64,000 nucleotides of DNA from Falsirhodobacter flavus. GTDB taxonomy: Bacteria > Pseudomonadota > Alphaproteobacteria > Rhodobacterales > Rhodobacteraceae. The DNA is taken from NCBI GenBank assembly GCA_029846755.1, contig JARWBI010000001.1, positions 124,001-188,000 of the forward strand. Direction: 5' to 3'. Positions 55,830-63,479 of this stretch are shown in pieces. Each line of letters starts with the position of its first letter. Positions within the stretch are counted from its first letter, which is position 1. The notes under the pieces are model-generated. The model was not told where the DNA came from, did no database searches, and worked only from the letters and a program-made list of their open reading frames with translations. The position numbers and the translations under genes are program-made.

Positions 55830-55858
55830 TTGATTTTCTGCGGTGCAGCATTTATCTT
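55830..55858 (+). promoter_or_regulatory. phaP promoter with embedded PhaR operator
   Basis: TTGATT (55830-55835) and TATCTT (55853-55858) are 17 bases apart. A perfect CTGC-GGT-GCAG (55838-55848) lies in the spacer, an ideal position for repression by promoter occlusion. The phaP ATG is about 45 bases downstream. Confidence 0.7.
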
Positions 55859-55903
55859 TCTGTCATGATCAATCGCGGGTCAATCTGCCCGGACAGGAGC
55901 AAG

Positions 55904-56362
55904 ATGATGAACACGACCACCGACTATACCAAAGCATTCCAGGACATGCTGTCGAACTTTCCGGTCGATACGCTGGCCTTTCAGAACGCCTTCAAGACGC
56001 AAGCCGTCCTGACCGAGAAGATGTCGCGCGTCGCGCTGGAAGCAGCCGAGAAGTCGACCGAGATTTCGGCAAAATGGGCCAAGGACACCTTCGCCCGCAT
56101 CGGCGAAGTCTCGCGCGCCAAGACCGGGCCGACCGAATACACCAAAGCCGCTTCGGACTTCGCCGCATCGGCTGCTGAAATGGCTGCCGAGAACATGGCC
56201 GCCTTTGCCGAAGTGGCAAAGAAGGTGCAGATGGAAACGGTCGAGCTGATGCTGGCCGCCGGCAAGGACATCTCGGAAGACGTGACCTCGGCCGCCAAGA
56301 AGGCGACGAACGACGTGACCTATGCCACGCGCAAGGCGACCACCAACGCCTCGCCGGTCTGA
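55904..56362 (+). CDS. phaP: Phasin
   Basis: This 152-residue phasin_2-type protein coats PHB granules. It is almost entirely amphipathic helix, with SNFPVDTLAFQNAFKTQ near the start and an Ala/Lys-rich helical core (AAEKSTEISAKWAKD, FAASAAEMAAENMAAFAE). The C-terminal tail DVTYATRKATTNASPV is less ordered. AGGAG lies four bases before the ATG at 55904; an ATG three bases later (55907) has better spacing and may be the true start. It is repressed by PhaR in relatives, and operator sites precede it here. Confidence 0.92.
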   Translation: MMNTTTDYTKAFQDMLSNFPVDTLAFQNAFKTQAVLTEKMSRVALEAAEKSTEISAKWAKDTFARIGEVSRAKTGPTEYTKAASDFAASAAEMAAENMAAFAEVAKKVQMETVELMLAAGKDISEDVTSAAKKATNDVTYATRKATTNASPV

Positions 56363-56385
56363 TCCAGTTCACGGGCATTCAAGGG

Positions 56386-56410
56386 AGGGCGGGCATGATG
56401 CCCGCCCTTT
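56386..56410 (+). terminator. Terminator after phaP
   Basis: AGGGCGGGC (56386-56394), loop ATGAT, GCCCGCCCT (56400-56408), then TTT. It allows strong phaP expression with limited readthrough into phaR. Confidence 0.85.
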
Positions 56411-56494
56411 CCTTTTCTGCGGCTGCGAAAGCGGCCTTTCTTTTTGCAAATCCGTGGCATAAACTTTTCCCAAGGGATTCATGGGAGGAGACCG

Positions 56495-57022
56495 ATGGCC
56501 GACACGCAAAAGCCGCTGCTGATCAAGCGATATGCCAGCCGCCGTCTCTACAACACCGAAACCAGCGATTATGTGACGCTCGAGGATATCGCCCGCTTCA
56601 TACGCGAGGGGCGTGAAGTGCAGATCATCGACCTGAAATCGGGCGATGACCTGACGCGGCAATACCTGCTGCAGATCGTGGCCGAACATGAATCGCGCGG
56701 CGAGAATGTGCTGCCGCTGGCTGTGCTGACGGATCTTGTCCGCAGTTACACCAGCGGGGTGAATTCGGTCGTGCCGCAATTCCTTGCCGCTTCGTTCGAG
56801 ATGCTTCAGCAGAATCAGGCCAAGATGATGGAGAATTTCTCCACCCTGCCGATCGCGCAGGTTCCGGGCTTCGACGCGATGCGCAAGCAGCAGGAAGCCT
56901 TCATGAAGTCGATGATGTCCGGCTGGGGCAGCGCGCCGCAGCCTGAACAGACGCAGCCGGACGATCTGGCCGAGATCAAGCGGCAACTGGCCGAATTGCA
57001 GTCCAAGCTCGCGAAGCTGTAA
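56495..57022 (+). CDS. phaR: PHB synthesis repressor PhaR
   Basis: This 175-residue protein has the PHB_acc_N DNA-binding domain (about 8-65, with IKRYASRRLYNTETSDYVTL) and a PHB_acc domain (about 75-115, LVRSYTSGVNSVVPQFL). The C-terminus is Gln-rich and includes MMENFSTLPIAQVPGF and a short coiled coil (LAEIKRQLAELQSKLAKL). PhaR senses PHB and represses phaP and itself. GGAGGAG precedes the ATG. A weaker site, CTGC-GGCT-GCGA (from about 56417), lies upstream and may autoregulate. Confidence 0.94.
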   Translation: MADTQKPLLIKRYASRRLYNTETSDYVTLEDIARFIREGREVQIIDLKSGDDLTRQYLLQIVAEHESRGENVLPLAVLTDLVRSYTSGVNSVVPQFLAASFEMLQQNQAKMMENFSTLPIAQVPGFDAMRKQQEAFMKSMMSGWGSAPQPEQTQPDDLAEIKRQLAELQSKLAKL

Positions 57023-57163
57023 TCAGCGCCGCCGCAGCATGATCGCAGCGGAAGCCGCGAGTGCTGCGGGCGCGAGCAGCCCGAGGACGCCGAGATTTGC
57101 TGCGGCCGCGATGGTGATCCCGGCGGCAACGATCACGGCAAGGATGAGTAAGGCGATCTGCAT
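57023..57163 (-). CDS. Possible small membrane protein (46 aa)
   Basis: This is an ATG frame from 57163 to a TGA at 57023, abutting the phaR stop. The peptide begins MQIALLILAVIVAAG, has a second hydrophobic stretch (LGVLGLLAPAALAAS) and ends with the basic LRRR, giving two short membrane helices. GAGAGG is immediately against the ATG, which is unusually close. Codon content is plausible but the frame is too short to be sure. If real, it is convergent with phaR and divergent from the radical SAM gene. Confidence 0.45.
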   Translation of the reverse strand: MQIALLILAVIVAAGITIAAAANLGVLGLLAPAALAASAAIMLRRR

Positions 57164-57225
57164 CCTCTCAAGATCGGTGCCGTCCGCCGCGAAAGCAAGG
57201 GCTGGTCTGAGTTCTCTTTATGTTC

Positions 57226-57231
57226 TACACT
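57226..57231 (+). promoter_or_regulatory. -10 box giving a probable leaderless radical SAM transcript
   Basis: TACACT ends seven bases before the ATG of the radical SAM gene and no ribosome-binding site is present between them, so transcription probably begins at the start codon. The -35 region (TGGTCT at 57203) is poor. Confidence 0.4.
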
Positions 57232-57238
57232 GTCCCGC

Positions 57239-58327
57239 ATGGGACCGACTGACGATACCATCCTCCCGGGGCAACGGATCAAGGCGCGCGGCGCGCTTGG
57301 CAATGCAACCGGGCGCTATGAGGCGGCAAGCGTCACCGCCTTCGACGATGGCTGGGATCTGCCCGAGGAGGAACGTCTGGTCCGAACGGAGGTCCGGATC
57401 GAGCGTCCTCGTTCCGCGCTCAGCTTCAACAAATCGCCCGACCTGCCGTTCGACCGTTCCGTGAACCCCTATCGCGGCTGCGAGCATGGCTGCATCTATT
57501 GTTTTGCGCGGCCGACTCATGCCTATCTGAACCTGTCGCCGGGGTTGGATTTCGAAACCAAGCTGATCGCACGTCCCGGCATCGGCGCGGTTCTGGACCG
57601 GGAGCTGCGGGCGAAATCCTATGTGCCGGCGCCGATAGCGCTTGGCACCAACACCGACCCCTACCAGCCGATCGAGCGTGAACATCGCGTCATGCGCGAG
57701 GTGTTGGAGGTTCTGGCGGCACACAACCACCCCGTCGCCATCGTTACAAAAGGGGCGATGGTCGAGCGCGATCTGGACATCCTGGCGCCGATGGCGGCGA
57801 AGGGGCTGGCCAAGGTTGGAATCTCGGTCACGACGCTGGATGCCGATCTGGCGCGGAGCATGGAGCCGCGCGTGCCGTCGCCCGCCCGCCGCATCGCTGC
57901 GATCCGCGCGCTGTCGAATGCGGGCGTGCCGGTGCGGCTGATGGTGTCGCCAGTGATCCCCGGTCTGACCGACCCCGAGATCGACGCGATCCTGGAGGCT
58001 GGGCGCGATGCCGGGGCGACGGCGGCAAGCTGGATCATGCTGCGCCTGCCGATGGAGGTCTCTCCCCTGTTCCGCCAATGGCTGGAGGCGCGGGTGCCGG
58101 GGCGGGCGGCCAAGGTCATGGCCCGCATCCGCGAGGTGCATGGCGGCAAGGATTACGACGCCCAATGGGGCAAGCGGATGCGGGGCGAGGGGCAGTGGTC
58201 GACCCTGATCGGCACCCGTTTCGATCTGGCGGTCAGGCGGCTGGGCTTGACGGTGCCGCAGCCGCCCCTGCGGACGGACCTGTTCAATCCGCCCCCGCGT
58301 GCGGGCGATCAGCTTTCGCTGTTCTGA
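57239..58327 (+). CDS. PA0069-family radical SAM protein
   Basis: This 362-residue radical SAM enzyme has the 4Fe-4S ligands Cys81, Cys85 and Cys88 (GCEHGCIYCFA). The spore photoproduct lyase-like surrounding sequence reads FDRSVNPYRG before and LGTNTDPYQPIE after the cluster. It is the PA0069 family, which is widespread in proteobacteria and of unknown substrate. There is no additional C-terminal cluster domain. The end overlaps the convergent DUF1476 gene by 19 bases. The ATG at 57239 lacks a Shine-Dalgarno. Confidence 0.9.
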   Translation: MGPTDDTILPGQRIKARGALGNATGRYEAASVTAFDDGWDLPEEERLVRTEVRIERPRSALSFNKSPDLPFDRSVNPYRGCEHGCIYCFARPTHAYLNLSPGLDFETKLIARPGIGAVLDRELRAKSYVPAPIALGTNTDPYQPIEREHRVMREVLEVLAAHNHPVAIVTKGAMVERDLDILAPMAAKGLAKVGISVTTLDADLARSMEPRVPSPARRIAAIRALSNAGVPVRLMVSPVIPGLTDPEIDAILEAGRDAGATAASWIMLRLPMEVSPLFRQWLEARVPGRAAKVMARIREVHGGKDYDAQWGKRMRGEGQWSTLIGTRFDLAVRRLGLTVPQPPLRTDLFNPPPRAGDQLSLF

Positions 58328-58638
58328 ACCTCGGTGAACAGTTGCGCCTTGGCAATGGGCAGAAGCCCGGCCATCTTGGCGCGGATCTGGTCGGCATCGG
58401 CGCGCCCGTTCAGATCGCGCAGCACCTTGCGAACGACATCCTCGTGTCCGGCTTCCTCCAGATCGGATTGCACGACGCTGCGGGCGTAATCCTCGGCCTC
58501 GGCGCCCTCCAGCCCCTTCAGCTCGGCCGCCCAATAGCCCAGAAGCTTGTTGCGCCGCATCTCGGCACGGAACTGCATCTGGGCGTCATGGGCGAACTTG
58601 TTCTCGAACGCCTTTTCGCGATCTTCGAAAGCGGTCAT
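58309..58638 (-). CDS. DUF1476 protein (zeta-type F1-ATPase inhibitor family)
   Basis: This 109-residue acidic and helical protein matches DUF1476, whose best-known member is the zeta subunit that inhibits the F1-ATPase of Paracoccus denitrificans. The N-terminal [15 protein letters not shown] corresponds to the inhibitory helix, followed by [19 protein letters not shown] and a C-terminal helix bundle. The start at 58638 has GAGG upstream. Function as ATPase inhibitor is inferred from the family; no atp genes are nearby. Confidence 0.88.
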   Translation of the reverse strand: MTAFEDREKAFENKFAHDAQMQFRAEMRRNKLLGYWAAELKGLEGAEAEDYARSVVQSDLEEAGHEDVVRKVLRDLNGRADADQIRAKMAGLLPIAKAQLFTEVQNSES

Positions 58639-58706
58639 CGATGGCCTCTTTTGTTGGTCACATCTCATCATATGCCCCGCGAGGCCAATCGAACAAGGGG
58701 CTGGCC

Positions 58707-58735
58707 TTGCGGCCATTCGGCACTTGGACTATAGC
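58707..58735 (+). promoter_or_regulatory. Promoter of purC-purS
   Basis: TTGCGG (58707-58712) and TATAGC (58730-58735) are separated by 17 bases, giving a leader of about 55 bases before the purC ATG. No PurR box or riboswitch was recognised in the leader. Confidence 0.6.
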
Positions 58736-58796
58736 GCGTGGGGAAGGATGGGTGGCCGCTGCGCCGCCCGATCCGCTATTGGGTCCCGGAGAGTTC

Positions 58797-59540
58797 ATGG
58801 CTAGGCGCAAGAAGGTTTACGAGGGCAAGGCCAAGATCCTTTACGAAGGCCCCGAACCCGGAACCCTGATCCAGTATTTCAAAGACGACGCCGAACCCTC
58901 GCCCGAAGGTCGCGTGGAAGGGCGGGGTGTGCTGAACAACCGCCTGTCGGAATTCTTCATGTCTGGGCTGAATTCCGTCGGGGTTCCCACGCATTTCATC
59001 CGCCGCATCAACATGCGCGAACAGCTTGTCCGGATGGCCGAGATCGTGCCGCTGGAAGTGGTGGTCCGCAACTTCGCGGCGGGCGATCTGTCCACCCGTC
59101 TGGGCATCCCCGAGGGGACTGCGCTGCCGCGTCCGATCGTCGAATACTACTACAAGGACGAAAAGCTCGGATCGCCACTGGTGGCCGAGGAACATATCAT
59201 CGCCTTCAACTGGGCGAACCAGCAGGATCTGGACGATATCGTGGCGCTGGCGCTGCGGGTCAACGATTTCCTGTCGGGCGTAATGATGGGCGTCGGCATC
59301 CGTCTGGCCGATTTCCGCATCGAGGTGGGCCGCATCTGGGAGGGCGATTTCATGCGCCTGATCGTCGCGGACGAGATCAGCCCCGACAGCTGCCGCCTGT
59401 GGGACACCCGCGCGCTGGATGCCGAGGGCGGCGTGCGCGATCCCGGCCCGCTGGCAGATGTCTATACCGAACTTGCGCGGCGCCTTGGCGTGCTGCCGTC
59501 CAACGTCACCCACACCACCAAACCCACGCTCATCAACTGA
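58797..59540 (+). CDS. purC: SAICAR synthetase
   Basis: This 247-residue enzyme makes SAICAR from CAIR and aspartate in purine synthesis. Motifs include [15 protein letters not shown] at the ATP site, [24 protein letters not shown] and [14 protein letters not shown]. The start at 58797 has GGAGAG upstream. It is followed 10 bases later by purS, the usual purCSQL order; the rest of that cluster is absent here because an unrelated gene follows. Confidence 0.96.
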   Translation: MARRKKVYEGKAKILYEGPEPGTLIQYFKDDAEPSPEGRVEGRGVLNNRLSEFFMSGLNSVGVPTHFIRRINMREQLVRMAEIVPLEVVVRNFAAGDLSTRLGIPEGTALPRPIVEYYYKDEKLGSPLVAEEHIIAFNWANQQDLDDIVALALRVNDFLSGVMMGVGIRLADFRIEVGRIWEGDFMRLIVADEISPDSCRLWDTRALDAEGGVRDPGPLADVYTELARRLGVLPSNVTHTTKPTLIN

Positions 59541-59550
59541 GAGGCCGCCG

Positions 59551-59790
59551 ATGAAAGCCCGTGTTCATGTCATGCTGAAGGACGGCGTCCTCGATCCGCA
59601 GGGCGAGGCGGTGCGCCACGCGCTGGGCACGCTGGGCTTCGCCGGGGTCGATTCCGTGCGCCAGGGCAAGGTGATCGAACTGGACCTGGCCGCGACCGAC
59701 AAGGCCGCAGCCGAGACCGAGGTGCGCCAGATGTGCGAGAAGCTGCTGGCCAATACCGTGATCGAGAAATACTCGGTCGAGATCGTCTGA
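59551..59790 (+). CDS. purS: Phosphoribosylformylglycinamidine synthase subunit PurS
   Basis: This 79-residue protein is the small subunit of the three-part FGAM synthase (PurS, PurQ, PurL). The domain matches throughout: KARVHVMLKDGVLDPQGEAV, GFAGVDSVRQGKVIELDL and MCEKLLANTVIEKYSVEIV. It is co-transcribed with purC. purQ would be expected next, but a terminator and an unknown gene follow, so purQ and purL are elsewhere. Confidence 0.94.
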   Translation: MKARVHVMLKDGVLDPQGEAVRHALGTLGFAGVDSVRQGKVIELDLAATDKAAAETEVRQMCEKLLANTVIEKYSVEIV

Positions 59791-59796
59791 CCGCAG

Positions 59797-59821
59797 GGCA
59801 GGCGGCAAACCGCCTGCCTTT
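59797..59821 (+). terminator. Terminator after purS
   Basis: GGCAGGCGG (59797-59805), loop CAAA, CCGCCTGCC (59810-59818), followed by TTT. Confidence 0.85.
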
Positions 59822-59889
59822 ACAGGACCCGGTGCCGCCGGTCCGGGCCTTTGTGGTAGCCATTGGGCAAGAACAAGGGAAAACAGGCC

Positions 59890-60210
59890 ATGCAAGACCA
59901 GAACCCGCCCGGTTTTGAACCGGCACCCGACCTGTCCCGCGAAGGGTTCGACGAGGTTCAGGCGAACCCTTTGCCGCCCGAGGTGGCCACACAGATCGAA
60001 GGACAGCTTCGCGGCATCGACGCGGTGAACATCCGTGTGCTGGGTGACGACGCTTCGCCGGGCCGCGACATTGCGGCGCATCTGGCCGCCAAGGGGTTCG
60101 CGGTGGATGTGACGCTGGCCGAACGGATGATCCCGCCGCCGCTGTCGCGCCATGTGTTCCGGTTTCAGGGCCGCACCGCGATCCTGACCGTCGCGCCCGA
60201 TCTGCCCTAA
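59890..60210 (+). CDS. Uncharacterised 106-residue protein
   Basis: I do not recognise a named family. The product has a Pro/Asp-rich N-terminus (MQDQNPPGFEPAPDLS), a middle resembling a small alpha/beta fold (INIRVLGDD-like NIRVLGDDASPGRDIAAHL) and ends FRFQGRTAILTVAPDLP. There is no signal peptide or membrane helix. It lies after the purS terminator with its own presumed promoter, and its stop overlaps the convergent LacI stop by four bases. The frame is supported by compact gene spacing; function is unknown. Confidence 0.65.
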   Translation: MQDQNPPGFEPAPDLSREGFDEVQANPLPPEVATQIEGQLRGIDAVNIRVLGDDASPGRDIAAHLAAKGFAVDVTLAERMIPPPLSRHVFRFQGRTAILTVAPDLP

Positions 60211-61175
60211 CGCGGGATCGCGGTCGAGGCGCGCAGGATCAGCTCCACCGGCAGGATCGTATCGCCCTCCTCGCCATCGCCGCCAAGGATGCCAAGCAGC
60301 CGTTCCGCCGACACGCAGCCCATCGCGCCGCGCGGCTGGCGGATGGTGGTCAGCCCCGGCGTCAGGTGCTCGACCATTTCGATATCGTCGAAGCCGATGA
60401 CCGACACGTCGCGCGGAACGCTGATGCCATGGCGTTGCAATTCGCCGATGAAGCCGCAGGCCATCTCGTCCGAGGCGAGGAAGACGCCGGTGGGGCGGTC
60501 CGCCATCTCCAGCCAGCGCTGCGCGGCGCGGCGGCCCGAGGCGAGAGAAAAGTCGCCTTCGATCACCGTGGGGGCGGGCAGGCCGCGCGCGGCGGCGGCA
60601 CGCTGGGTTCCCGAAAGACGCTGTTCGGTCAGCACGTTGCCGCGCGGGCCCGTGACATGGCCAAGCCGCCGATGGCCAAGATCAGCAAGATGCGTCACGG
60701 CGGTCGCCGCAGCGGCTTCGTTGTCGATCAGAACGCAGGGGGCCGAAAGCCCCCGGATGGATTCGGACACCACCACCGTGGGCCGTTCGGCAAGCACCGA
60801 AGGCGGGACCGAGCCGTCCATCACGATCAGCCCGTCCGCATGCGACGGATCGCCATAGCGGATCGGGTTCGTCGTGCGGGTATCGGCCACCAGCAGGTTG
60901 TAACCGGCGGGCGACAACACGGTCGCGATGCCCGAAAGGATCTGCGAAAAGTAGGGGTTGGCGAGGTTCGGCACCAGCGCCACGATGCTGCCCGTGCGTT
61001 GGTGGCGCAGGTTCCGGGCCGCGTGGTTCAGCCGGTATCCGGTTTCGGCGATCGCGCGTTCGATCGTGGCGCGCGTCTCGGCGCTGACCCGTTCGGGGCG
61101 CGAAAGAGCGCGGGAAACCGTTGCGGTTGAAACCCCCGCAATGCGTGCAACGTCGGTGATCCGTGGCCTGTTCAT
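60207..61175 (-). CDS. LacI-family transcriptional repressor
   Basis: This 322-residue regulator has an N-terminal LacI HTH (about 4-25, ITDVARIAGVSTATVSRALS) with hinge RLNHAARNLRHQRTG. A periplasmic-binding-like sugar sensor domain (about 62-320) follows, with VALVPNLANPYFSQI and GFDDIEMVEHLTPGLTT. It is divergent from a carbohydrate operon and two CG-centred palindromes lie between them, so it most likely represses that operon until its sugar appears. The sugar is unknown. Confidence 0.92.
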   Translation of the reverse strand: MNRPRITDVARIAGVSTATVSRALSRPERVSAETRATIERAIAETGYRLNHAARNLRHQRTGSIVALVPNLANPYFSQILSGIATVLSPAGYNLLVADTRTTNPIRYGDPSHADGLIVMDGSVPPSVLAERPTVVVSESIRGLSAPCVLIDNEAAAATAVTHLADLGHRRLGHVTGPRGNVLTEQRLSGTQRAAAARGLPAPTVIEGDFSLASGRRAAQRWLEMADRPTGVFLASDEMACGFIGELQRHGISVPRDVSVIGFDDIEMVEHLTPGLTTIRQPRGAMGCVSAERLLGILGGDGEEGDTILPVELILRASTAIPR

Positions 61176-61226
61176 TCTGCGATCATTACTCCGCCAATCC
61201 CCTTCGGTCGAGCGTCCGAATCATGT

Positions 61227-61240
61227 TGCAAACGATTACA
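61227..61240. promoter_or_regulatory. LacI-type operator 1
   Basis: TGCAAACGATTACA is a CG-centred imperfect palindrome of LacI-family type (five of seven positions match between halves), upstream of the sugar operon. Its centre is 32 bases from operator 2, about three helical turns. Confidence 0.55.
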
Positions 61241-61258
61241 GCCTCGAATTAAGGTTGA

Positions 61259-61272
61259 TGCAACCGATTGCA
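61259..61272. promoter_or_regulatory. LacI-type operator 2
   Basis: TGCAACCGATTGCA has TGCAA and TTGCA inverted halves around a central CG, the classic LacI/GalR pattern. It lies 33 bases before the ATG of the first operon gene. Confidence 0.65.
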
Positions 61273-61305
61273 GGCCTAGCTTTGCCGTCGATAAGGGAGA
61301 AGACG

Positions 61306-62370
61306 ATGAGGACGATGAAAGGGCCGGGGATCTTCCTCGCGCAATTCGCGGGGGATGCCGCGCCGTTCAACACTTGGGACGGTATCACGAAATGGGCGGC
61401 GGATACAGGATATCTTGGCGTTCAGGTCCCGTCGGGGGCGACGCAGCTCATCGACCTCGACAAGGCGGCGGCATCGAAGGATTACGCGCAGGAATGGGCC
61501 GGCAAGGCGCGCGAGAACGGCGTCGAGGTGACGGAGCTTTCGACGCATATCCAGGGCCAGCTGGTCGCCGTCCATCCCGCCTATGACGAAGCGTTCGACG
61601 CCTTTGCGCCCGCCCATCTGCGCGGCAAGCCCAAGGCGCGTCAGGAATGGGCCGTTGATCAGGTCAAGAAGACGCTGACCCTGTCGAAACATCTTGGCAT
61701 CGACGCGATGGCGACGTTTTCCGGCGCGCTGGCATGGCCTTTCGTCTATCCGTGGCCGCAGCGTCCGGCGGGTCTGATCGAGACTGCCTTCGACGAGCTT
61801 GCCGCCCGCTGGCTGCCGATCCTGAACCATGCCGAGGATTGCGGCGTGGACGTCTGCTATGAAATCCATCCCGGCGAGGATCTGCATGATGGCGCCAGCT
61901 ACGAGATGTTCCTTGACCGCGTGAAGGGGCATTCGCGCGCTTGCATGCTGTATGATCCGTCGCATTATGTGCTGCAGGCGCTGGATTACCTGGACAACAT
62001 CGACATTTACGCCGACCGTATTCGCATGTTCCACGTCAAGGACGCCGAATTCAATCCGACCGGGCGTCAGGGTGTCTATGGCGGGTTTCAGACCTGGGTG
62101 GACCGCGCGGGCCGCTTCCGCAGCCTTGGCGACGGGCAGGTGGATTTCGGTGCGGTCTTCTCGAAACTCACGGCGAACGGTTTCAAGGGCTGGGCCGTGG
62201 TCGAATGGGAATGCTGCCTCAAGCATCCCGAGGATGGTGCGCGCGAAGGCGCGCAGTTTGTCCGCGACCACATCATCCGCGTGACCGACCGCGCCTTCGA
62301 CGATTTTGCCGCCTCGGGCACCGATATGGCCGCGAATCGTCGTATGCTTGGACTGGAGGAGCAGACATGA
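61306..62370 (+). CDS. Sugar phosphate isomerase/epimerase (xylose isomerase-like TIM barrel)
   Basis: This 354-residue TIM-barrel protein is of the AP-endonuclease-2/sugar isomerase family. It has strands ending in metal or substrate ligands: GVEVTELSTHIQGQ, CYEIHPGEDLHDG, MLYDPSHYVLQ, RIRMFHVKDAEFNPTG and WAVVEWECCLKHP. Such enzymes isomerise or epimerise keto-sugars or inositol derivatives. GGGAGA lies six bases before the ATG. It is the first gene of the LacI-controlled operon and overlaps the dehydrogenase start (ATGA). The exact substrate is unknown. Confidence 0.88.
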   Translation: MRTMKGPGIFLAQFAGDAAPFNTWDGITKWAADTGYLGVQVPSGATQLIDLDKAAASKDYAQEWAGKARENGVEVTELSTHIQGQLVAVHPAYDEAFDAFAPAHLRGKPKARQEWAVDQVKKTLTLSKHLGIDAMATFSGALAWPFVYPWPQRPAGLIETAFDELAARWLPILNHAEDCGVDVCYEIHPGEDLHDGASYEMFLDRVKGHSRACMLYDPSHYVLQALDYLDNIDIYADRIRMFHVKDAEFNPTGRQGVYGGFQTWVDRAGRFRSLGDGQVDFGAVFSKLTANGFKGWAVVEWECCLKHPEDGAREGAQFVRDHIIRVTDRAFDDFAASGTDMAANRRMLGLEEQT

Positions 62371-63479
62371 GACCGATCCGGCTTGGAATGGTTGGCGGCG
62401 GGGCAGGGGCCTTCATCGGCGGGGTGCATCGCATCGCCGCGCGGATGGACGGGCAGTTCCAGCTTGTCGCCGGGGCGCTCAGCTCCAACCCCGAAACGGC
62501 ATGGACCTCGGCAGAGGCGCTGGGCATCCGCGGCTATGACAGCTTTGCCGACATGGCCAAGGCCGAAGCGCGCAAGAAGGACGGGATCGAGGCTGTCGCC
62601 ATCGTGACCCCGAACCACATGCATGTCGGACCGGCCAAGGAATTCCTGAAGCGCGGCATCCACGTGATCTGCGACAAGCCGCTGGCGGCGACCGGGGCGG
62701 ATGCCAAGGCGCTGGCCCGCGCTGCCGAAAGCTCGGACGCGTTGTTCATCCTGACGCATAACTACACCGGATATCCGATGATCCGTCAGGCGCGGGCGAT
62801 GGTCGCGGCGGGCGATCTGGGCAAGGTCCGGCTGGTTCAGGTCGAATACGTGCAGGATTGGCTGACCGAGGCCGTGGACACCAAGGGTGCGAACTGGCGC
62901 ACCGACCCCAAACAGGCGGGCGCGGGCGCGATCGGCGATGTCGGCACCCACGCGTGGAACCTTGCCGCCTTCGTCGCGGGGCAGGAGCCGAGCGAGCTTG
63001 CCGCCGATCTGACCAGCTTCGTTCCGGGCCGGGCGGTGGACGACAACGCCCATATCATGACCCGTTACGCGGACGGCGCGAAGGGTATGCTCTGGATCAG
63101 CCAGGTCGCGCCGGGGAACGAGAACAACATCCGCCTGCGCATCTATGGCGACAAGGGCGGCATCGAATGGTCGCAGGACGATTGCAATGTGCTGTGGTTC
63201 ACCCCCTATGGCGAGCCGAAGCGGATGCTGACCCGCAACGGCGCGGGCAGCCATCCCGATGCCGCGCGCGTCAGCCGCGTGCCGGGCGGCCATCCCGAAG
63301 GATATCTGGAAGCCTTCGCCAACATCTATGCCGAGGCCGCGCGCGCCATCCGCGCCCATCAGGCGGGCGAGCAGACCGAGGCGATCTATCCCAGCCTGCG
63401 TGACGGGCTGGCGGGGATGGCGTTCATCGACGCGTGCCTGCGGTCGTCGAAACGCAATGCAGCATGGGTGAAGCTATGA
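62367..63479 (+). CDS. Gfo/Idh/MocA-family dehydrogenase
   Basis: This 370-residue NAD(P)-dependent oxidoreductase has the Rossmann GGGAGAFIGG (about 9-18) and the family motif CDKPLAATGADAKAL around Lys. A C-terminal alpha/beta domain carries AGAGAIGDVGTHAWNLA with the catalytic-type His. It probably oxidises a sugar or polyol supplied by the neighbouring transporter. It is coupled to the isomerase upstream and its stop overlaps the ABC gene start (ATGA, 63476-63479). Confidence 0.9.
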   Translation: MRPIRLGMVGGGAGAFIGGVHRIAARMDGQFQLVAGALSSNPETAWTSAEALGIRGYDSFADMAKAEARKKDGIEAVAIVTPNHMHVGPAKEFLKRGIHVICDKPLAATGADAKALARAAESSDALFILTHNYTGYPMIRQARAMVAAGDLGKVRLVQVEYVQDWLTEAVDTKGANWRTDPKQAGAGAIGDVGTHAWNLAAFVAGQEPSELAADLTSFVPGRAVDDNAHIMTRYADGAKGMLWISQVAPGNENNIRLRIYGDKGGIEWSQDDCNVLWFTPYGEPKRMLTRNGAGSHPDAARVSRVPGGHPEGYLEAFANIYAEAARAIRAHQAGEQTEAIYPSLRDGLAGMAFIDACLRSSKRNAAWVKL

